Positions 36,775 through 48,135 of a stretch of DNA of 64,000 nucleotides are shown here, one piece after another. The first letter of the stretch is position 1; each line of letters begins with the position of its first letter. Position numbers and translations under genes: made by a program. The DNA is from Escarpia spicata (Eukaryota; Annelida; Polychaeta; Sabellida; Siboglinidae), in NCBI GenBank assembly GCA_963995525.1, contig OZ023206.1, positions 71,187,295-71,251,294 of the forward strand, read 5' to 3'. Below the pieces are notes generated by a model that did no database searches, was not told the DNA's origin, and was given only the letters and a program-made list of their open reading frames with translations.

Positions 36775-36986
36775 AGTTTACGTGGCACTAGGACCAACCG
36801 CGCATGTAAACACCGGGCAAAATCAATGTCTGTCGACATCACCGTGAAATAAAAACCGAGACACGACTAACCATCGCTTGTCTGTGGAGATGAAAGCGTT
36901 TCATCCGCTCCGTTCTAGTAATTTCCTGTGGGGCTCTTTTTTCTAATTGATTGTAAGAACCATCTGCCTCACATCCAGTAAAATAG

Positions 36987-38530
36987 CTTTGTTCCCTGGA
37001 CGAAGACGCCATCACAATGAACGTGTCCCATGCGAAGATTCTCTCGTAGGTCACCGTGCAACGAGACGTATAGTAATACGAATGAGCCCGTGCGACAAAC
37101 GCTAAATAATGCAATATCTGAATATTCATGCCGGTTTTTTACGATAATGGTAATTTGCAGCGTCTATTTTCAGACTGGCTAGAAGCATTTTTATTGAGTG
37201 ATTCATATTTGCAATATGTCGGTTGTCTAAAAATAATATCCGTACAAAACGTGTTATTAATATTAAATGAATTATATTGTAGGAAGCACACAATGTTGCG
37301 TTGGTCTAGAATGGCCTACAAAGTAAGGATCATTGTTCTGCAGTAAAACGCTGACTACAAAATCGTCATCTTTAAAGGTGAAAGATAACGTTTTCCATTG
37401 GATGATTGATTGCGGTGTCAATTCCCATAATGTGACATTTTACATGGTCCTGCATCTGTCAAATTCCCGTTTTGTACAATTTGTGAGAGTATTTGTATAA
37501 TTTTTGTTGAAAAAGCAGCGTTTCGCCGTATGAATTACCGTCACGGTTATGCAATCCACGACTTTACACATGCAAATAATGTACTCGTCACTAAATGTGA
37601 CAATTTGCAGTGATCTAGCAGCCGATTCTTTTTATCGGTCGCGCCATTTTGTGACGTCAGCGGGATGCGCTGTTTTATTTCTCGAACGTTTCACGAATGT
37701 TACGTAACTGAGAACAAATCGTAGGGAAATACAGAACGTGACGTACAAATTATTATACGAAGTTGTGTATTATCCCGCGCTGATGTCGTTTCTGGATTTT
37801 CTCTCAGTCAAAACGAAAACTATGGTTTCCTTGTCTAATATCTAATTATTTACATTTCGAATGTTTTTGCCTGGATTTACATCATTTTTTTGTTACAAAA
37901 TCCCGTACAATCTAACCGACGAAAGAAAGGTGTGGCTAGCAGACAGGTAAACATTGGTGCGATTACAACAACTGCGTAATGCCTCGGGCGATAAACGATT
38001 CAGCGACGTAATATTGGCTTTCCTAGTAGCGAGTACTTTACAAGGCCATCATTTTGCGAGACTGCGACCATGCGACCAGCAGTTATAGCGATGGCAACGA
38101 CGCTAACTACCCAATAGATCAGCGCAGGCCGTTTACGCAATTTAGCGTCCATTAGCGGTAAATGTGTCGATAGCATCATCGTTGTTTTCGTCAGTTATAA
38201 GAAACATCACCAGTGGGCGCTGTCGTCGCTGTGCGGTGGCTGTCTCCACAGTAAATATAATGCGAAGGTTATTTACGATAGTTCGCGACACAACGGTCAC
38301 ATGACCTGTATTATTCCGGGACTGCATTACCTGTGGCAGTAGTAGCAAGGTACACGTTCGTGGCAGGTGTATGCCAATTTTTATATCAGTTGGTGCATAG
38401 CATCTCGTTGGCGGAGTCGCACAAATGGTCGGGCAAAATACTCGCTGAAATATTTTAGGCAACTAATTATAAATGTTATATTAAACTTATCCTTGTCACT
38501 CGTGAATATAGGTGTATGGGTATCAGGGGC
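36987..38530. other. 1.5 kb without recognised gene
   Basis: No motif-bearing ORF and no clear repeat. Several CG-containing AT-rich blocks. Confidence 0.4.
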
Positions 38531-38551
38531 GAACCCAGAGATGGTAATATG

Positions 38552-38820
38552 GGGGGGGGGGGGCAAACAACTCCACTGGCGGCCGATGCAAATTCATATT
38601 CGGTGGTCTGAGCCGAACCTTCAGCACCACTACGCTGTCGCGGTGTCTGATCATGACATCGGAAGACGGGGTGGAGGGGGGGGGGGGTGGCTTGCTGTTT
38701 TATTTTTGTCGCCTCCGCGCCGACTTATCTTTAGCTCTTCTTCAGCTTTCTCCACTATATCGGCTGGCTCCGCTGGTGATATCGGAAGACGGGGGGATGG
38801 GGTGGGGTGGGGTGGGGTGC
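38552..38820 (+). repeat. G-rich tracts with a strong G-quadruplex pattern
   Basis: There is a run of G at about 38551-38563, another at 38676-38690, and at 38791-38819 a G6-AT-G4-T-G4-T-G4-T-G4 series. The lead-in ATCGGAAGACGG occurs twice (38659 and 38781), so the segment is duplicated. Confidence 0.8.
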
Positions 38821-39355
38821 TGTAGAAAATTGCTCGTCGCCGCGTCGCCGTAATTCAGCTTTATTGTAACCGAAACGGGGGTACGTCCCAAAGAAAAGGT
38901 GTAGGTGGGCACGGTAACGGGGGCCCATTCAAAAAGGTCTGAGGGCACGCAAAATTCCAAAGGTTAATTAACCAACACACTTTGCTCTGCATTACGATGA
39001 GCATTCGTACTGCCATTGCTTCTAAAACGCACAAGAAACATAAACCACGATGCATTTGACGAACATCCCATCGATGCTCGACGTATTCGCCATCTGACGA
39101 TTACATATGCGCTATTTCCATAGTGTCTATTATCACACGATGTTACATGTTTAGGTTCAATTTCATATTAATCACTGGTGTGTCCTTTATGACGTCACCT
39201 TCTGCTCTTATTCAGAGGAACAGCTGCAATCCACCATAAACAATTTTTCCATTAGACGAACAGCTTTTGACCTAAAATCAACATAACAAGAGAAGGAACC
39301 GAGAAGCCAAAGGCACAAATGATGAAGCCGCTAAAACTGTGTATTCTAGAACTCG
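38821..39355. other. non-coding stretch
   Basis: No gene or repeat is recognised. Confidence 0.4.
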
Positions 39356-39359
39356 TTAA

Positions 39360-39543
39360 CCTTACCTTATCTTACCTTACCTTACCTTACCCTACCTTAC
39401 CTTACATTACTTTACCTTACCTTACCTTACTTTACCTTACCTTACCTTACCTTACCTTACCTTACCTTACCTTACCTTACCTTACCTTACCTTACCTTAC
39501 ATTACATTACATTACCTTACCTTACATTACCTTACCTTACCTT
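39360..39543 (+). repeat. (CTTAC)n microsatellite, about 37 units
   Basis: Pentamer run with a few changes (CTTAT, ATTAC, TTTAC). It abuts the LINE 3' fragment at 39546, so it is best read as the (GTAAG)n 3' tail of that minus-strand element. Confidence 0.95.
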
Positions 39544-39545
39544 TC

Positions 39546-39690
39546 CTCTTCGGGCCTTGTGACCCACAAGGCTGCTGTGCAACTTCGCCATCTCGCCCTG
39601 TCAACGGCTCTGTGTCTTGCTTTACTCCAAGTTGCCCAGCCCATTTGGTTTCGTTCTTTTCCACTCGTCATACGTAGGTTCCATCGCGTG
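39546..39690 (-). mobile_element. LINE 3' end fragment with (GTAAG)n tail
   Basis: On - the end reads WATWSKARHRAVDRARWRS followed by CTAALWVTRPEE and then the pentamer tail. The + strand sequence (CTCTTCGGGCCTTGTGACCC, GCTGCTGTG, TCGCCCTGTCAACGGCTCTG) matches that of 29015-29110. The ORF end fits the 'A.DR..WR..VAALC....EE' ending of the same LINE type. Confidence 0.75.
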
Positions 39691-39881
39691 CAGCAACGGC
39701 AAGCTAAACAAGGGATTGATCACGCGACTAGACAACGCTGCGACATATTTTCGATGACTCAAAGGCCCAGCTAGAGCCTGAAACTGTATTCAAAAATGAA
39801 AGTGCGTGTTCTTGGTATGTAGATATTGCATGCTGCACACACCAGCACAGCCGACAGTAATGAGACATATACCAGTTTGAC

Positions 39882-40157
39882 GGAGCGCAGTGGCGCAGTG
39901 GATAGAAGGTCGCACTCACAAGACAAGTTCGTTCACTTCGCGTTGTTCCTGTTCACCCAGCCTTATGAATGAGTACCTGGCTATAGACAGTGGTGGCAAT
40001 TTGTGTAAGGACAGTTTCCGCTCATTAATTGCAGCGTGGCTGGATACTTCCCTGAGAAGTCGAGATGGTGTTCGATTGAACAGGTCTGCCAGGGAGTAAA
40101 GTGTAAAGCGCTTTGAGCAATCCGAAGGATTGCATATTGCGCTATAAAAAACTTACC
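39882..40157 (+). mobile_element. tRNA-derived SINE, copy with internal deletion
   Basis: The head GCGCAGTGGCGCAGTGGATAG is an A-box region. The B box and about 60 bases around it are missing compared with the copy at 60927-61241. The body (TGAATGAGTACCTGGCTA, GCAGCGTGGCTGGATACTTC, AGTCGAGATGGTGTTCGATTG) and tail (TGTAAAGCGCTTTGAGCAATC, GCGCTATAAAAAACTTA) match it throughout. The tail resembles that of V-SINE-like elements. Confidence 0.85.
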
Positions 40158-40348
40158 TTTTTTTCTCTCGTCCCCATTGCCCGCATATAAAACCTGTCGT
40201 TAAATTACAGGACAAAGTCACCAACGTTGAATTTCTGCAGGTTAACACCAGTGAAGAACATTCTGAAACAGACGCCTACGACGGCGTGAGCTTGTGCCCA
40301 GTGACCGGCTCCCAAAGACCGTTCCCTATGAGGAATTGTCTGAGGGCA

Positions 40349-40408
40349 GGCACACAGAACTAGTACGAGGCACACAGAACTAGTACGAGGCACACAGAAC
40401 TAGTACGA
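40349..40408 (+). repeat. 20 bp tandem repeat, 3 copies
   Basis: Three copies of GGCACACAGAACTAGTACGA. Confidence 0.95.
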
Positions 40409-40557
40409 GCTCTTGCGATGTGATGAACACAAACTTGGAAGGGTTTTAGCATCGCCTAAATGTAGAACTCTACACTAGGTAGCGTACAAGTACAATACGG
40501 TCGTCCGCGTATTGGTAGAATCATACAATCTACCATATTAAGGCGCCAACTGCGGAG

Positions 40558-40603
40558 CATTGCAAATGCATCTCCTGCCAGGCGCCGACGTCCACTCGCC
40601 TCT
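40558..40603 (+). repeat. dispersed short motif, copy 2 of 5
   Basis: CATTGCAAATGCATCTCCTG, then CCAGGCGCCGACGTCCACTC and GCCTCT. It lies 150 bases downstream of the 20 bp array. Confidence 0.65.
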
Positions 40604-40763
40604 TCCTATAATATTTATGAATACGGGCTCTTAGAACATCGGCCTCTGATCTGCCATTTGGTGATGATTTGAAAAAAGCCTACAAAGGTTGACATTTAGA
40701 TATTTTACTTGTTCAGTGACTTGATAGTCGTTCCCCAAGTGTTGCTACAGGGGTCGCCTTAAG

Positions 40764-40800
40764 TTCGAACACCATCTCGACTTCTCTGGGAAGTATATGG
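40764..40800 (-). mobile_element. SINE fragment
   Basis: GTTCGAACACCATCTCGACT followed by TCTCTGGGAAGTA is the reverse complement of the SINE body segment also seen at 61007-61043. Confidence 0.65.
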
Positions 40801-41646
40801 AACTGGAACTGGAACATCTCTATTTGACAGATAACATTACAAATACAAAACATGTAAAAGCATTTTCATAAAAGAAGAAACTTATGTCGGGAGACTCTCA
40901 CTAAGGTTTACAAATATGCCGCTGACGTGAGAGCCGCCCACTAGTAATTGCAACTAAACAGTCCTCCTCCTCCCACCGTGGTGTACACCGTGGTGTACAA
41001 AGGTAAAGATGTACAAGCTGCTTAAATAGATCAAAAGACAGTACGTGATGTATGTTGGTAGGATAACTGCATATGGAGCAGTTTATGTCCGTGCAAGTAT
41101 TTTTGTAAAGTGCTAGTAAGTAGTTTGCGGTGTACGTAGAGGAACCATAGAAGCTCTGTGTGCATATTTTGTCCAAACTGCAGAGTGGCATTTTTCTAAG
41201 TAAACTTGGTAGGTGATATCAAATGCATTTTCTGGCTCTCGAAGTACGACTGTATGTGATAATAATTTGATGATTTTTCCTTGTATAATAATCATGATAA
41301 GCAGCGTTTTATTAAAAAAAATTGCGTTAAAAAAATATAGGAACGCGTTTTTGTATTTGTTACACGCAATGCTATAATTGGCGACAGTATAAATTAAAAG
41401 GTCGTGAGAATGAGTCTTCGTTCAAAATACTGTAAGGGTGTCAAGTTCTACCCTTCGTTTGTTGCTCCACAGTTGGGTGTATGTTAGTAGAGGTAATAAT
41501 TAGCTAATTTCTTTTGCGCCTAAATACTTGGAAATTAATGGTTGGTCAATTTCATAATCGATTTATGCAAACATATTAAAGTTATAAACAGATGGATGGA
41601 TGAATGAGTCAGGGAACGAATATCATATGTATGTATTTATGTATAG
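40801..41646. other. non-coding stretch
   Basis: No gene is seen. The block near 41368-41417 (CAATGC, AATTGGCGACAGTA) has a relative at 56971-57022. Confidence 0.4.
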
Positions 41647-41934
41647 ATCATATAACGCATCTTCTACGTGTATTTTGAGGAGATTATATAACTCGTCTTC
41701 TGCGTGTGTCTTGAGGAGATTATATAACTCGTCTTCTGCGTGTGTCTTGAGGAGATTATATAACTCGTCTACTGCGTGTATTTTGGGGAGATTATATAAC
41801 TCGTCTTCTGTGTGTAACTTGATGAGATTATATAACTCGTCTTCTACGTGTATATTGGGAAGATTATATAATTCGTCTTCTACGTGTATCTTGAGGAGGT
41901 TATATAAATCGTCTTCTACGTGCATCTTGATGAG
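41647..41934 (+). repeat. 36 bp tandem repeat, 8 copies
   Basis: The unit is TTATATAACTCGTCTTCTGC followed by GTGTGTCTTGAGGAGA. Since 36 is divisible by three, both strands stay open (12-residue periods); not treated as protein. Confidence 0.95.
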
Positions 41935-42225
41935 TCGCGTTGACCAACATAGCCACTGCCTCGCACGACAAACTTGCGTTACATGAAAGAGTGCAATAAA
42001 ACAGACGTTGGGCCGTTAAAGAACCCGAATTCAACAAGTTACCTGCATCAGAAATAGTTGTGAAACATTTGCACACGGCTAGACATTGTTGCGTGCAAGA
42101 TGGAGGCGTCGTTGCACGATGTCGTACAACATAGTTATGTGTTTGTTTATTGCATTTTATTACGTTTCCCGCTGGTAGGGGATTGACAAACAGATTCTTA
42201 GCACGACAGCTACCATCACATCATC
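41935..42225. other. non-coding spacer before the 25 bp satellite
   Basis: Nothing recognised. Confidence 0.4.
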
Positions 42226-44460
42226 TATCCACGGCACGACTACAACAAATGGTCCACGGCACGACTACAACGAATGACCCATGGCACGACTGCAACGAAT
42301 GATCCACGGCACGACTACAACGAATGATCCACGGCACGACTACAACGAATGACCCATGGCACGACTACCACGAATGATCCACGGCACGACTACAACGAAT
42401 GATCCACGGCACGACTACAACGAATGATCCACGGCACGACTACAACGAATGATCCACGGCACGACTACAACGAATGACCCATGGCACGACTACAACGAAT
42501 GATCCACGGCACGACTACAACGAATGATCCACGGCACGACTACAACGAATGATCCACGGCACGACTACAACGAATGATCCACGGCACGACTACAACGAAT
42601 GACCCATGGCACGACTACAACGAATGACCCATGGCACGACTACAACGAATGATCCGCGGCACGACTACAACGAATGATCCATGGCACGACTGCAACGAAT
42701 GACCCATGGCACGACTACCACGAATGATCCACGGCACGACTACAACGAATGATCCACGGCACGACTACAACGAATGATCCACGGCACGACTACAACGAAT
42801 GATCCACGGCACGACTACAACGAATGATCCACGGCACGACTACAACGAATGACCCATGGCACGACTACAACGAATGATCCACGGCACGACTACAACGAAT
42901 GATCCACGGCACGACTACAACGAATGATCCACGGCACGACTACAACGAATGATCCACGGCACGACTACAACGAATGACCCATGGCACGACTACAACGAAT
43001 GACCCATGGCACGACTACAACGAATGATCCGCGGCACGACTACAACGAATGATCCACGGCACGACTGCAACGAATGGTCCACGGCACGACTACAACGAAT
43101 GACCCATGGCACGACTACAACGAATGACCCATGGCACGACTACAACGAATGATCCACGGCACGACTACAACGAATGATCCATGGCACGACTACAACGAAT
43201 GACCCATGGCACGACTACAACGAATGATCCACGGCACGACTACAACGAATGATCCACGGCACGACTGCAACGAATGGTCCACGGCACGACTACAACGAAT
43301 GACCCATGGCATGACTACAACGAATGATCCACGGCATGACTACAACGAATGATCCACGGCACGACTACAACGAACGACCCATGGCATGACTACAACGAAT
43401 GATCCACGGCATGACTACAACGAATGATCCACGGCACGACTACAACGAATGACCCATGGCACGACTACAACGAATGATCCACGGCACAACTACAACGAAT
43501 GGTCCACGGCACGACTACAACGAATGATCCACGGCACGACTACAACGAATGATCCACGGCATGACTACAACGAATGATCCACGGCACGACTACAACGAAT
43601 GACCCATGTCACGACTACAACGAATGATCCACGGCACGACTACAACGAATGATCCACGGCACGACTGCAACGAATGGTCCACGGCACGACTACAACGAAT
43701 GACCCATGGCATGACTACAACGAATGATCCACGGCATGACTACAACGAATGATCCACGGCACGACTACAACGAACGACCCATGGCATGACTACAACGAAT
43801 GATCCACGGCATGACTACAACGAATGATCCACGGCACGACTACAACGAATGACCCATGGCACGACTACAACGAATGATCCACGGCACAACTACAACGAAT
43901 GGTCCACGGCACGACTACAACGAATGACCCATGGCACGACTACAACGAATGATCCACGGCACGACTACAACGAATGATCCACGGCATGACTACAACGAAT
44001 GATCCACGGCACGACTACAACGAATGACCCATGGCACGACTACAACGAATGATCCACGGCATGACTACAAGGAATGGTCCACGGCACGACTACAACGAAT
44101 GACCCACGGCATGACTACAACGAATGATCCACGGCATGACTACAACGAATGGTCCACGGCATGACTACAACGAATGGTCCACGGCACGACTACAACGAAT
44201 GATCCACGGCACGACTACAACGAATGATCCACTGCATGACTACAACGAATGGTCCACGGCATGACTACAACGAATGGTCCACGGCACGACTACAACGAAT
44301 GATCCACGGCACGACTACAACGAATGATCCACTGCATGACTACAAGGAATGGTCCACGGCACGACTACAACGAATGACCCATGGCATGACTACAAGGAAT
44401 GGTCCACGGCACGACTACAAGGAATGGTCCACGGCATGACTACAAGGAATGGTCCACGGC
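42226..44460 (+). repeat. 25 bp satellite array, about 89 copies
   Basis: The unit is GATCCACGGCACGACTACAA followed by CGAAT. Variable sites are GATCC/GACCC, ACGG/ATGG and CACGAC/CATGAC. Larger periods are visible: rare variants recur 350 bp apart (CTACCACG at 42365 and 42715) and 400 bp apart (AACGAACGACCC near 43371 and 43771). CATGAC units increase towards the right end. Confidence 0.98.
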
Positions 44461-44578
44461 TCAAATACAACCACAACCTATCTTTATTACAACCATTCTA
44501 TTCATGATTCATCGACATAAACCATCGAAATACTTATCCATAACGCCAGAACAAACATTCACCAACCGATCTGTGGAA

Positions 44579-44624
44579 CATTGTGCGTGCATCTCCCCCG
44601 AGGTGCCGAGGTCCACTCGCCTCT
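44579..44624 (+). repeat. dispersed short motif, copy 3 of 5
   Basis: CATTGTGCGTGCATCTCCCC, then CGAGGTGCCGAGGTCCACTC and GCCTCT. It lies 118 bases downstream of the 25 bp satellite. Confidence 0.65.
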
Positions 44625-45223
44625 CTGTACCATTGAAATATGACCGAAACTATCGTGTTAAGTCATGCTGCGGTCTTCGCGTTCAAAATGCAATTGTTTA
44701 AAAACCGCACAACAATCGACTGCAGCTTCTAAGAATATAGTCCCCAACATTGAATTTTTAATTGGCTAAATTCAATCATTAATATCATGTATGTGGTACA
44801 TTTGTGACATTCATTCCGCTGTAAACGTACTCGACTGTAACGTTGTAGCACGGGTAATCTTGTCCGATTGCGTATGCTAATACGCCATTTGTCTCGAAAC
44901 GATTACCGTTGTACGCAGCCCGCAAATATGTCAATTGTAGTGTAGCAGATAGGTGAGATAACATTTCAAATAGTGACACAAGCACCAAAATTGGATACTC
45001 ACGAGGGACCACTTTTTGATTAAAAAAAAGCCCGTTAACCACCAGGAATTTCAAGATGGCTGCCATTTTTCAAGATTTTGTACGTCGTCTTCGTGCGGTA
45101 TTCAGACCGGTATTTTATCACCGACGATCTTTCAAGCGACTCCGCCGCTCTGCCTACGTACAGCGAACAGTTGCCGGCAGTGTTCAATAGCTTACGGGGT
45201 TATGTTCTAGTTAGACTTCCTGT
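44625..45223. other. non-coding stretch
   Basis: Nothing recognised beyond short overlapping ORFs without motifs. Confidence 0.4.
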
Positions 45224-45510
45224 TTGGTTACAGACGGAGAAAAATGCAGTGTATTTTTGAGAAATAATTTTGTTTTACAAAATTCACATGCTGTGACATG
45301 CCCATTTCCATGTGTGATTGTAGAAGGTGTTGTCTGTAAAATGGTGAATTTGTAGATGATTTTAATAAGCGAAAGGATATTTGGCAGCAATTTGCCTGTG
45401 TGACCTGTTTGCGGAGCAATGCTTGCCGGCATTTGTAAACATTGACGGGTGTCACACATACAGGCATTTTACAAGAGCTAGAAGTAGGCAATTTTCGATT
45501 AAATCTAATC
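45224..45510 (+). repeat. dispersed repeat shared with 8140-8450 (copy 2)
   Basis: Same order of blocks as the copy at 8140, including GACGGGTGTCACACATACAG and ACAAGAGCTAGAAGTAG. Confidence 0.7.
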
Positions 45511-45613
45511 ATGATAACCACCTGTGTATTGACCCCTTACCTGGGGGCAAAGTGTATCGCTGGCGACCATTCACAGGAGCACGCGATGGGCACATCTAAC
45601 TATAATAGAGCTA

Positions 45614-46364
45614 GTGTATGTGTAACACAAGTGTGCATGTACGTGTGGAGGTATGTGTAACACAAGTGTGCATGTACGTGTGGGGTATGTGTAACATAAG
45701 TGTGCATGTACGTGTGGGGGTATGTGTAACACAAGTGTGCATGTACGTGTAGGGGTATGTGTAACACATGTGTGCATGTACGTGTGGGGGTATGTGTAAC
45801 ACAAGTGTGCATGTACGTGTGGGGGTATGTGTAACACAAGTGTGCATGTACGTGTGGGGGTATGTGTAACACAAGTGTGCATGTACGTGTAGGGTATGTG
45901 TAACACAAGTGTGCATGTACGTGTGGGGGTATGTGTAACAAATGTGTGCATGTACGTGTGGGGGTATGTGTAACACAAGTGTGCATGTACGTGTGGGGGT
46001 ATGTGTAACACATGTGTGCATGTACGTGTGGGGGTATGTGTAACACAAGTGTGCATGTACGTGTGGGGGTATGTGTAACAAATATGTGCATGTACGTGTG
46101 GGGGTATGTGTAACACAAGTGTGCATGTACGTGTAGGGGTATGTGTAACACATGTGTGCATGTACGTGTGGGGGTATGTGTAACACAAGTGTGCATGTAC
46201 GTGTGGGGGTATGTGTAACACAAGTGTGCATGTACGTGTGGGGGTATGTGTAACACAAGTGTGCATGTACGTGTAGGGTATGTGTAACACAAGTGTGCAT
46301 GTACATGTGGGGGTATGTGTAACACAAGTGTGCATGTACGTGTGGGGGTATGTGTAACACAAGT
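45614..46364 (+). repeat. 35 bp tandem repeat, about 21 copies
   Basis: The unit is TATGTGTAACACAAGTGTGC followed by ATGTACGTGTGGGGG. The length of the G run varies, so units are 34-36 bp. All three minus-strand frames are open for about 250 codons, because a 35 bp period cycles through every frame. This is an artefact, not three proteins. Confidence 0.97.
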
Positions 46365-46615
46365 GCTATATTCTGCGATTGTTCGAGTACAGCCGATCAG
46401 TTGGGAACGTTTTAAGTAACTTCCGCAACGAAACATTGCGTCATAACTGCGCCAAAATACACGTCATTTTGGGAAAACCGTCATCGCCAGCCGGAGGTGG
46501 ACATTTTTCCTACTGTCAGTAACATCCATAAAATCACGTTCTTCCGCATGCAGGGTAAACATGGCATTCGCTCCGAAACATTGAAATGTAAACATGGCAA
46601 TCGCTCCGAAATATA
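46365..46615. other. spacer with a short duplication
   Basis: GTAAACATGGCA followed by TTCGCTCCGAAA or ATCGCTCCGAAA occurs twice (46555 and 46588). Confidence 0.5.
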
Positions 46616-47184
46616 TTTAACAAGATTTATTTAACAAGATTGCCACCCAGAGAATTAACTCTAGATGGCAGGTGGACAAAGAAGACTTTTGGCTTATCGA
46701 GAGTCCAACCTTTTTTTATCTACGTGTATCCGGCCCTTCTGAGGTATGTGTCGATTTATTTTTTAAACATATTCACGCTACTAGCACCCACACAATCAGC
46801 AGATAATATGTTCCATTCATTCACAGTCCTTTGTGAAACTGAGAACGTTCTTATGTCTAATCTACACTGCTCCTTTACTAATGTAACTTCATGCCCTCTG
46901 GTCCTTCTATCTTTCTTAACAGAGAACAAAATATTTCTATCAATATTTTCATAACCATTCAATATTATAAACACTTCTATCTGATCTCCTCTCAATCTCC
47001 TGGTCTCTAGTGTTGTTAAACCAAAATTTTTTTGGGCATATTTTGTAACTAAGATCCGTCAGTTTTTGTATTATTTTAGTCGCCCTCCTCTGTACTCTTT
47101 CTAGCATATCTATGTCCTTCTTGCGATATGGCCTCCACGCTTGTATACAATATTCTAAATGAGGCCTCACTATTGCTTTGTACA
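46616..47184 (-). mobile_element. 5'-truncated copy of the CR1-like LINE
   Basis: Matches 22432-23000 closely. It includes the 3' tail (TTTAACAAGATTGCCACCCA on +) and the ORF2 C-terminus on - ([42 protein letters not shown]). It keeps a GAA codon where the longer copy has TAA. ORF2 ends at FKK here because of a local change in the A run. The break at 47184 is typical 5' truncation. Confidence 0.92.
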
Positions 47185-47800
47185 CATACATATATATATA
47201 CACTCTTATATCTTAAATAAATCATATATATATATGATTGGTTAAAATGCAGTTTAAGATTTTAAAAAAACGGTCAGACTTTGCATTCTTAATAATCTTA
47301 CACGTGATCTTCGTAGTGTGTTTAATGTTTGTATGAAAACTGGACCAGGCTTAATACAGCGATTAAGCTGCTTAACGCCCAAAGCCGCCACGCTGCCAAC
47401 CAGGCGTGCGCGTGTGGGCAGAATTAAGCATTAGTAATTCATAATCCATCTTCAACCATACTGATTGTCAATATTTGCAGTGTCGTGTGTAAGTCCCTGT
47501 CCGCGTGCGTGCGTGCGTGCGTGCGTCTGGGACACTAGAGTTGTCAAGACGACACTCCTGCGTATTGTCATTTTGACGCTCCAACTGAAATAAGTCACGC
47601 TATCTCCAATGGTTGGCTACACCTACTTCCTTAGTGCATTATCGCTTAGCGGACAATTATGGATTAGGCCCAAGGGGATGTAACGCAGGTGTCACGATGA
47701 ATTAACGGTTGATAAAATTCAGCGAAGACCTACTAACGTGTGTGTACGCATAGAGCTTATCCGTGAAACGAATCCACAGTTGTATTAACAGTGTTCGCCC
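47185..47800. other. non-coding stretch with (GCGT)n
   Basis: (GTGC)n at about 47505-47526, TA repeats at 47190-47240. No gene is recognised. Confidence 0.5.
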
Positions 47801-48135
47801 GGCCACAGATGCACACACGTACGTAGTGTGTGTGTGCGTGCGTGTGAGCGTGACTATACACGCCGCCTGCGATTGCGATTCGTCGTCGATACGCCGCCGG
47901 GCGCATTCGTGCGTCTCATAAATAGAGCGTGCGATTCGTGACGACTGCGGCCATAAATAGCGCCGCGCGTGCGCCGTCACCGTCAGCGACCGAAAGAGCA
48001 ACAAGTCGCCATAGCGGGGCCATAGGTAGAGGCTTCTTCGTCGCTCGGGCGCCAGCACACGGGGTAACACATACGTGCCCACTTACGGAATATAATCGCC
48101 GTGGATTAAGAGGATTCTCACAAGAAGGTCAGTGC
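47801..48135 (+). promoter_or_regulatory. CpG-rich stretch with two TATA-like boxes (candidate promoter)
   Basis: Many CG dinucleotides in an AT-rich background. CATAAATAG occurs at 47917-47925 and 47952-47960 in similar context. A possible donor (AAG/GTCAGT) follows near 48127. No coding exon is identified, so a promoter is only an inference; unusual repeat composition is an alternative. Confidence 0.25.

Larger units (their letters stand above)
35663..36986. mobile_element. foldback element: two inverted arms of about 575 bp with a (TA)n centre
   Basis: The left arm 35663-36246 is the reverse complement of the right arm 36413-36986, nearly identical over the whole length. The main difference is a 12-base insertion in the left arm near 36145 (TGTTTACATGAG). 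The 166 bp spacer is TA-repeat interrupted by a third, partial arm copy (36311-36367, GAATCTGAGCCACGAGTCTAG). No target duplication is seen. Each arm holds the same ORF. Confidence 0.9.

Noticed and set aside
39319..39774. ORF with LTLPY repeats
   Set aside because: Translation of the (CTTAC)n run and the adjoining LINE fragment on the wrong strand.
45571..46436. Three overlapping 250-278 codon ORFs rich in His, Thr and Cys
   Set aside because: Frame-cycling product of the 35 bp array.
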